Source: Phallusia mammillata (lineage: Eukaryota; Chordata; Ascidiacea; Phlebobranchia; Ascidiidae). Taken from it: a DNA stretch of 64,000 nt. A model generated the notes under the pieces. It saw only the letters and a list, made by a program, of their open reading frames with translations, ran no database searches and was not told the DNA's origin. Shown piece by piece: positions 58,101 to 64,000 of this stretch. Each line of letters starts with the position of its first letter. Position 1 is the first letter of the stretch. The translations under genes were made by a program, and so were the position numbers. The DNA lies in contig QLIY01000115.1 in assembly GCA_003260075.1 (NCBI GenBank), positions 151,568 through 215,567 on the forward strand. The letters are read 5' to 3'.

Positions 58101-58360
58101 TTTGTAAATCAAAACTGCAAACACCAAACATATTTCATCATTTTTTTTATCTATAATAAAATATGCTAGGATCAGCACACGGAGTTGCTCGGTATGATTA
58201 CATATTAAACATGCAATTGGAATGTTAAAAGTTGAACAACTGAAGGTTTTGAGTCACGCTTAAAATATGTTTCATAAGTCAGCGCTTTGTTTCAATAACA
58301 AAAGTTACCTGTAACACAGCACAATGCCAGAAGAAGTCTTTTCGGGTCGTATCGCACCAT
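49300..58360 (-). CDS. Secreted copper-only SOD-repeat protein
   Basis: Twenty-two exons, high to low: 58309-58360, 57940-58114, 57659-57720, 57229-57406, 54417-54628, 53918-54138, 53350-53506, 53141-53276, 52882-53029, 52725-52820, 52424-52608, 51813-51984, 51512-51650, 51280-51451, 50923-51025, 50733-50810, 50532-50601, 50364-50464, 50236-50308, 49723-49843, 49488-49651 and 49300-49400. Phases agree at every junction, giving 971 residues. The start carries a signal peptide (KRLLLALCCVTVLIY). About seven Cu/Zn-SOD-like domains follow, recognisable by HVHxxP, GHxNP, GDLSxKxG and GRSxVxH. No membrane anchor, so probably secreted. Only some domains keep the copper site. If exon 49723-49843 is read through, a TAA at 49719-49721 gives an alternative shorter C-terminus. 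The copper-dependent superoxide role is inferred from the family; the degenerate domains may be structural or binding modules. Confidence 0.88.
49778..51004 (-). other. SOD domain 6, copper ligands intact
   Basis: WHVHIDP, GHYNPY and GRSMVFH supply four His, and APRIACANI the Arg. GDLSGKHG is present without an upstream zinc His. It is spread over six exons, including one with a GC donor and one with a duplicated acceptor. Confidence 0.85.
50601..50660 (-). repeat. Tandem 30-bp duplication containing a splice acceptor
   Basis: TCTGCATGAAACGA (plus strand) starts at 50601 and again at 50631. On the gene strand both copies read CATGCAG followed by ACAAC, giving two acceptors 30 nt apart before exon 50532-50601. 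Using the distal one adds ten in-frame residues. Confidence 0.75.
51005..51924 (-). other. SOD-like domain 5 (copper site lost)
   Basis: IQIHELP keeps one His, DVFNPFN lacks the bridging His and GRSVVIYD lacks the last. The GDLSGKFG fold motif is kept. Confidence 0.8.
51061..51169 (+). repeat. Interspersed repeat, copy 2
   Basis: Same family and orientation as 14720-14833; lies in an intron of the SOD-repeat gene (between exons 51280-51451 and 50923-51025). Confidence 0.65.
52011..52193. repeat. Perfect 37-bp inverted repeat around poly-C
   Basis: Arms 52011-52047 and 52157-52193 are exact reverse complements (GAAAATTCAGTGTGAAAAAA and onward). They enclose a 55-nt C run at 52077-52131 in the intron between exons 52424-52608 and 51813-51984. 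Probably an inverted contig-end join, though a natural foldback is possible. Confidence 0.85.
52077..52131 (+). repeat. Poly-C run of 55, likely assembly join
   Basis: Centre of the inverted repeat 52011-52193. Confidence 0.9.
53005..54010 (-). other. SOD domain 3, copper ligands intact
   Basis: YHVHKFP supplies two His, GGHFNP the third and GRSIVLH the fourth copper ligand. The active-site Arg before the C-terminal Cys is present (GSRWVCANI). The zinc histidines between GHFNP and GDLSSK are absent. Only about five residues separate the last His from the Arg, so the electrostatic loop is missing. Confidence 0.85.
54841..57106 (-). mobile_element. 2,266-bp hAT transposon, internally deleted
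   Basis: The termini CAGTGGCGGCTCGTGC (left) and GCACGAGCCGCCCCTG (right) are inverted repeats with one mismatch, followed inside by GGGTGCTGC/GCAGCACCC. A perfect 8-bp target-site duplication ATGGCAAA flanks it (54833-54840 and 57107-57114). It lies in an intron of the SOD-repeat gene and carries a transposase N-terminal remnant on the minus strand. The young-looking duplication suggests fairly recent insertion. Confidence 0.93.
56137..56637 (-). pseudogene. hAT transposase N-terminus (TTF-type zinc finger), truncated
   Basis: A 166-residue ORF with the zinc-finger pattern WLCGCEVKNALFCFPCLLF followed by HEKSKKH, as in ZMYM/TTF-type hAT transposases. The catalytic RNase-H-like core is missing. 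An open stretch at 55638-55859 may be the decayed C-terminal end. Not expected to be active. Confidence 0.75.
57295..58114 (-). other. SOD-like domain 1 (degenerate)
   Basis: Exons 57940-58114, 57659-57720 and part of 57229-57406. LEIKEFP stands where the family has FHIHEFP, so both histidines are lost, and no GHxNP block is seen. FHRSVCM and QPVCATI preserve the fold's C-terminal strands and the disulfide cysteine. Confidence 0.7.
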
Positions 58361-58371
58361 TTCTGCAATAG
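58361..58371 (-). promoter_or_regulatory. Splice acceptor 2 nt upstream of SOD-repeat start codon
   Basis: On the minus strand CTATTGCAG is followed by AA then ATG (58360). It fits a trans-spliced leader acceptor or a 5' UTR intron. A TATA-like TATTTAAA lies at 58548-58555 on the same strand. Confidence 0.5.
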
Positions 58372-60189
58372 CCCAAGGAGCAACAAAACAAACCTGGAAA
58401 ACTACAAGAATCAAACAGATAACTGAAAGTCAAAAAAGCAGTACACGCAATGATGCCCAAATATACATTCCATATAAACAACTGGTAATATGTTCTTTCT
58501 GCGCTAAAGTCTTTGCACCAACTGATGTATTTTAACTGGCGAACTCCTTTAAATAGGCCTCCTTCCTGTCTGCGCGTTCTTAATTCCTACATATGCACAA
58601 CAGCAATTACATCTCGAGTGTTATTAAGCCAAACGCCTTCAGGCACGAGCTCAGTTTATGTTGGTTTATGTATAACTATAAACCCACCAAAGTGTATGGT
58701 AAATCGGCTGTAATCTGCCAATAAAAAAATAAGATTACACTCGTAATTCCGCATTTGAGTTTAGGCAACATGTAAACCATAAGCTCTTACCATTTTTAAC
58801 TGCTAGTGCAAATTTGGATGATTTTGTCGCACTACGTCCATTGCCTAATTGCAATATAGTTTTTCTCCGTATTGTGAATTTCAATGCACTTGTATGATGT
58901 TTTTAATTATTTTTACAGATCGCCTATAGACCTTCCTCGTGCATGCTTAACAGGAGCGCAACCCAAACTATACACGAAAAAAAATATTCGAGTTGTCGGA
59001 TTAAAGACCAACGAACCCATCGGATCATATGAACGAGTCTTAATTTTCTCTACTTTAATTTGCGGTGTTCTGAATCAAAGCGGTGAACTATTTTGTTTGA
59101 TAAAAACATCGATTTAAAATGCCTTGCGACTCTCGGTCTAATCTGATTAAGACGACCTAATTGACGAAATTGGCGCTAAGGCAATTTTCATTTAAATGTT
59201 ACAGAGAACATATTAGACAAGAAACTAATATTTAAAATTAAATTAAAAAAATACACCAGTGTCTTTAAACGTGAGTATCGCAAATGATATCGTGCAACGT
59301 ATAATGCTATGTTATAACATCCACTTTGAATTTTGTAGGCGTGCAAAGTTTCACAAACAAAATTTGTATGCAACTTTTAAGTATCAGATTTTAATATTTT
59401 TTGAATATACCTCCTTCACTTCTCGACAATTACGGTGCCGCAACAAGATGGGTGGCGCCGCTCTTTACCATGTAAAAGAGGATAAATGAACAAAAGGTTT
59501 ATTGTACTTGTCAAACTTAATTAGCATATTCATAAAGGCTTGTCTGCCCTACTTCTACAGTAATATCCGGCAAAAGATTTTGTTTTATAAATGCGAGGTG
59601 GACAGTAGCCCTAGCCCTAGTGTCATTATATAAGTGCAAACGCGGGCTGTGCAAGCCGGATTGCACAAAAAAACGGATTTAATGGAGTATATAATGCATT
59701 GTGTACTTTCGTTCCGTAGATAATGGTCAAAGAATCAGATAACGTGAACAATGAGTCAACAAATCAGATTTGCATAAAAATGTTGCTAGAATGTTTTTTC
59801 AAAGCTGTAATTTTAAGTGAAGATAGTAATTTTTCGGCAACATGGATTTAAAATTCAGAAGTTAAAATTGTTTCGTTGTTTGATGATGTGATAATTTATT
59901 ACGCGACCACACGATGACGTACAAGATCTCGCAGAAAAAAGTAATACAGTCTCAAATATGGGAAAACTAATTATAAATTAGAGTGATAAAGTGCATTTAT
60001 TGTTCCATAAAATCCACTTTCAATTAGCTCTTTGATTAACTTTATTAGTGGCTTTCAATTATTTTCAGCGTGAAATTCAAAATTGCAGTCTTATGTTTGT
60101 AACGATCTTAGGCAGGCATTATAATGTTCTTTAATCACTGCTCTACATTGGAACACTATTTACGGATCTGTACGTAACTCTAAATAGAA
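58372..60189. other. Upstream region of SOD-repeat gene, no gene seen
   Basis: AT-rich, with the TATA-like motif at 58548-58555. ORFs are short and featureless. The SOD-repeat promoter should be here. Confidence 0.5.
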
Positions 60190-60325
60190 ACATGACGACC
60201 CATATTGACACAAAAAGCGACTTGCTTCATTGTTCAGACGTTTTGACAAATTCTCGTATCATCATCAGTGATGTGAGCTTATACATCAGTCAAACACGTT
60301 TATATACATAAAACGACTGATACAA
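60190..60325 (-). repeat. Retroelement-end-like repeat with CTGATGA...AAACGTC motif
   Basis: Reading the minus strand: TATATAAACG, then CACTGATGATGAT, then GTCAAAACGTC. It has the same order of motifs as 8015-8100. A hammerhead-like core with a possible short helix (GATAC...GTC) is visible. Probably the terminal fragment of a Penelope-like or other non-LTR element; no reverse transcriptase is seen nearby. Confidence 0.4.
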
Positions 60326-60903
60326 GATACGATCTACAATGCAAATGGCCACATCTAAAGTAAATGGCAACTGGCAAATTGAATGTCAAAAAGTTGTGTA
60401 ATGACGTCGATGTTATCGTTTAGGGCAAGGTGATTTGCGTCCTGTAAATAAATGGTTGGGGAAGTGTCAATCGTCAAATAGATTTAACTACAAACCTTTT
60501 GTTTCAAAGATATTCAAGTGCCAATAGTTGCTTTTGTACGCAGTATTTCCACATGTCATAAACACCGAGTAGCCAGGGGGTCAAATTAGTTTTATCATAA
60601 TTGTCTATTGATGCAGTCACTTTCAATATTCAGTGTTGAATTGTGTGTACCAGTGCAGTTTCATAGTGTATTAATTAATAAGTGTTTTATTATGTCATTA
60701 ATACTGTTGTTTAGGAAACGGTTTGTTCCCATTAGCGGGCGGCAATTTTAGATAGGTTTGTGATGTGCTTCGTTGTGCGTAAATGGGTAGGAACAAACAT
60801 TCACCCGCCAAATATACCAACAACCACAAAGTTATAGTAAATAAGTTTTTCAACGTCAAATATTATTTATAAGTACGTGATGGGTTATTTTGAATACATT
60901 TGA

Positions 60904-61116
60904 CATATCAGTCAGCTAATAAACACACGAACACTTGCATTTAGTTACTACAACTCAGTGATCAAGAATAGACGTTACCGGACTAGGAAAAGTGACGAGG
61001 CAAATTTGCGGCGATACACGCGTAACGTCATTGTTGCCGGGCTTGGATTTATAATCGCCGTCGCATTCATTTTGGTACAAGATAGAACAAGAAAAAAGAT
61101 ACGTAGTCAGAACTAG
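60904..61116 (+). CDS. Possible terminal exon of a small single-pass membrane protein
   Basis: An open frame without its own ATG follows a TGA at 60901-60903. It encodes a basic stretch (KNRRYRTRKSDEANLRRYTR) then a strong hydrophobic helix (NVIVAGLGFIIAVAFILV), a basic tail and a TAG stop at 61114-61116. A usable acceptor (CATTTAG) ends at 60944. The arginine-rich start of the helix faintly recalls mitochondrial inner-membrane assembly factors such as COA3, but this is weak. No upstream coding exon was found. Confidence 0.3.
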   Translation, partial: HISQLINTRTLAFSYYNSVIKNRRYRTRKSDEANLRRYTRNVIVAGLGFIIAVAFILVQDRTRKKIRSQN

Positions 61117-64000
61117 ATGATACCAACATGTTTTTAGATTTTTACATGGATTATCATCACAATATCAAAATCTTATGTTTGCAGTGATTTCCAATATGGG
61201 AGGTATTTCTGTTTCTGTCATGTTAAGAATTTCGAGTTTCAGGGCAGAATTTCGATTTTTTTGCCTGTGGTTTGTAAATAGCCAATATTTCTAAAAACCG
61301 GGGTTCTTGAAGTCAATGTACGACACGAATTTAATGTTACTCGTTTAATTAGACACCGTCTATCGACCATTCTTTATCGGGAATGTACGAAAATGTTTTC
61401 AGTTGTTAAGTTGGCAATTTTCAAAAAAAGTATAGAAACCTCCGCTGTAGCTTATTCTGGGCTTGTTTTATGAGACAATTTCACTACTGAGTATTAAAGT
61501 GCGTTTGAACTGGTATTTACTCAGGCATTATGGATTTGTGACTTTGTAAACATCACAGAACTTTAATGAAATCGTTTAGCATCCTTTGTGTACAGAACAG
61601 AATTTGGTTGAACGCAATGTCATCCATGTCCTGCCAAACTAATTGATTAATAATACGTTAGCTGGCAACAACCAACAAAGCTTTTTTATATTTATAAGCG
61701 GCAGTAGTCTTTCTAATCGTCACCGAAAGCAGAGAAAAGCACAGCTGAACGGAGCCACTGGTAAAGAATAGGATTTCATGGTTTTTAGTAGGCACTACAG
61801 AAATAGTAAGAGTCGTGGAATATTATTTTAAGCCCAATCTAATGGAGTTTACCAGTGTTACACACAACGTCAGAGACAGTAACAAAGAAACCACACTTGT
61901 TGAACAAACTATAAAATAGCAGTGAAATTTAATGTTAACGATGCGGGGGGCGAAATTGTCGTTTTTTTACAAGTGGGAACAACAGACTGACGGATGTTGC
62001 CGCAAGATCCCGCTGACGTTTTTATTTGCCGCATCATACGTGGCATGACTTAGTCGTAAGCATATTGTTTTTCCTGCGTGTATTTCACAACCGAACAGCA
62101 CTAAGACGCAAGAGCAGCAGTGAATCAGGGTATGGTTTCAGGCCTTCGATGAGTCATTCTTGAAAATAGAAAACTGGTCCGTGCGTGTACAACGCATCAC
62201 GATTTCCAGAAAGTCTAAACGTTCCAGTAAAGTACTTGGTTGTCAGAGGTGTAGACGAAGTTCAAATGTTAAAATAGATTAATGTGTTTTAAGAATGATA
62301 TTTGAGGTGCGTTTTTGTACCATTGACGCACAATGTCTTGAAACAACTTAATCACTGTCCTTAGAAAAACAGTGACATAATTTTGCCTAGTAATAGTTGG
62401 TACGTATCGCCTTTGGGGAAGAAATATTACTTGGGTTTCATATTACGCGTCTAATCGTGAATCAAATCGTGAAAAAAGTAGGCGTTAAGTATAGTCGAGA
62501 GAAAAAGTTTAGTTGAGGAAACGCCACCACGCTTTTGGCAAGATTTCGACACCACGCAGCCAAACGAGCACTGAAACGAGCAGACTTTGCAGGGCTATAT
62601 TATTGGCCTCTTTTTGCTTTTTTCTGCAATATTGCATCTAGTGTTGTGTTGTGTGTACAGAACGAGATGCTGTTTCTGTATACCACGTATTAGCAAACAG
62701 GATTTCCGTTAAAAAATAGTACAAGAAATTTGCTGACCGCTGTGTTGAAATGGTTGTGTTTGCAGATAGGCAATGCTAGCAGACAGAAGTAAGTGTGGGT
62801 CCGTATTTAGCTTTTCAGCATTGAAGGTTACGTGACCGGCCTGTGGCGCTGACTGCAGTTGCCAGTTTTGTTTGTTTACTCTGAGCATGAAGAATGACAT
62901 AGAGTGTAGCTTACGCACCGGCTTTCACAACGCCCTAATTAGTTCAAGCATCGGGTAGACTAATATGCACAGTCAGATATTAGTCATGAGTTTGCCAAAG
63001 AAGCGAAAGAAAAGAGAGGTGTGTCTGTTATGGCCCTGGCATGTTGTTCTGGTGTCGAATTACAGGCCGCAAATCCGGAAATATGGCAGTGTTTGACATT
63101 TAGTGAAGCAGAAGTATGTTTGGCATGATGCCGTTGCACTACAATAACTTTTATGGCAAACACCGTCACGGCTAGCTGTGCTAGTTATTTGATCAAAATT
63201 TGCACGAGCTATTACTGAATAAACTGAAGCTCTCAATCCAGTAAATAAGCTGGTAAGTCAAGTTCAAAACGCGGTCTTTATCACCACAGCCACAATGCTG
63301 GATTCAAACCATTTTCAAAGATTTTTAATTAACGACTTCGTACATTTATGTTGTGCGTTTAATAGTGACATAGCAAATTAGACTAAACAATTGATTGCAT
63401 TGTAGGCAGAGCACGCATGGTAAGGGCAAGCTTATGCGCTGCTTCCGATGCGATCAACCGTGTCGAAACTATTACGCACTTTGTTTACACACTGGGTTTG
63501 ACGTAAGTCCATAGTTTTATCGGATCGAACAAGCACATGGCAAAATGCGTATGTTTAGCTGTGCTAAATTAAAAAAAACGCGTTTGGTGGAGCCTGTAAG
63601 TTTTGCATTAATTTGTCTGTTCTGCTATTAAACACAATTGATTTAGGGGGTTGATCAGCTGTGCCTGGTCGGGTTTAAGAACTTTACAAGGCGTCAGCAG
63701 TAACTGATTGACAGGCAGTGATCAAATTGGCCCTTAGCATGGTGCATGGTACGCTTTTGTTTCTGACCGATGGCGTCTCAACGAAAAACGAATTTCTCGG
63801 CCAAATTAACCTACCGTCATCTCGCCAGACAAGGGTGGTTAGTTTTGAAAGCAGTGAGGTGTGGTTTAGTACGTTGTGTTGATATTGCTTACAGAAGTGG
63901 TAGGTTGTAATGTTTTTGTTTCGCAGGAAACAGTTTTGTAAAGAGATATATAATACTGTTTGAAACAGACAAAATGCTTTGGTTGCATATTGCTGGCTTG
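61117..64000. other. Right-hand stretch, no gene supported
   Basis: About 2.9 kb of AT-rich sequence. A TATATTTATAAG at about 61688, followed by a purine-rich stretch and a gtaaag donor near 61762, could be the first non-coding exon of a gene beyond the window. Nothing else is recognisable. Confidence 0.5.

Noticed and set aside
1-64000. CRISPR arrays, operons, bacterial insertion sequences, tRNA or rRNA genes
   Set aside because: The sequence is eukaryotic with spliced genes. No regular spacer array was seen, and no cloverleaf or rRNA signature was recognised by eye.

Overview
The window is animal genomic DNA. Everything fits a tunicate of the Ciona type. It is AT-rich, the genes are compact with many short GT-AG introns, several hAT-family DNA transposon relics are present, and the coding material includes chordate-type UBR5 and CBP/p300 sequence. 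Two genes have a splice acceptor just before their start codon, as expected for spliced-leader trans-splicing. Duplicated allelic segments differ by about 4%, so the source was highly heterozygous. The species assignment is inference.

Layout. (1) 1-2366: a fragment of a CBP/p300 gene with an intact KIX domain, lacking the rest of the gene. (2) 2367-23194 (+): the 3' two-thirds of UBR5, an N-degron-recognising HECT E3 ubiquitin ligase, in 40 exons (UBR box, MLLE, HECT). (3) 23195-29599: about 6.4 kb with no gene I can support. (4) 29600-47989 (+): a secreted protein of about 4,540 residues with five trefoil-like modules followed by about 73 thrombospondin type 1 (TSP1) modules. Nearly all the TSP1 array lies in one 13.3-kb exon built from 16 four-module super-repeats. 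(5) 48000-49299: 3' flank containing a 455-bp hAT element. (6) 49300-58360 (-): a secreted protein of about 971 residues in 22 exons with about seven Cu/Zn-superoxide-dismutase-like domains. Three keep every copper ligand but lack the zinc site and the electrostatic loop, so it is a copper-only SOD-repeat protein. A 2.27-kb hAT element with a perfect target-site duplication sits in one of its introns. (7) 58361-64000: mostly non-coding, with one possible small membrane-protein exon.

The trefoil/TSP1 gene and the SOD-repeat gene are convergent (tail to tail). Both encode secreted, disulfide-rich multidomain proteins. UBR5 is an intracellular housekeeping ligase with no evident link to them.

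Assembly quality matters here. Twelve poly-C runs, all C on the + strand and five of them exactly 10 long, sit mainly where flanking sequence is duplicated directly or inverted. They behave like contig joins filled with C. They break one UBR5 exon, duplicate others, and split the giant TSP1 exon into two apparent ORFs. When one copy is removed, reading frames and intron phases fit again. I read both genes as intact and the breaks as artefacts.
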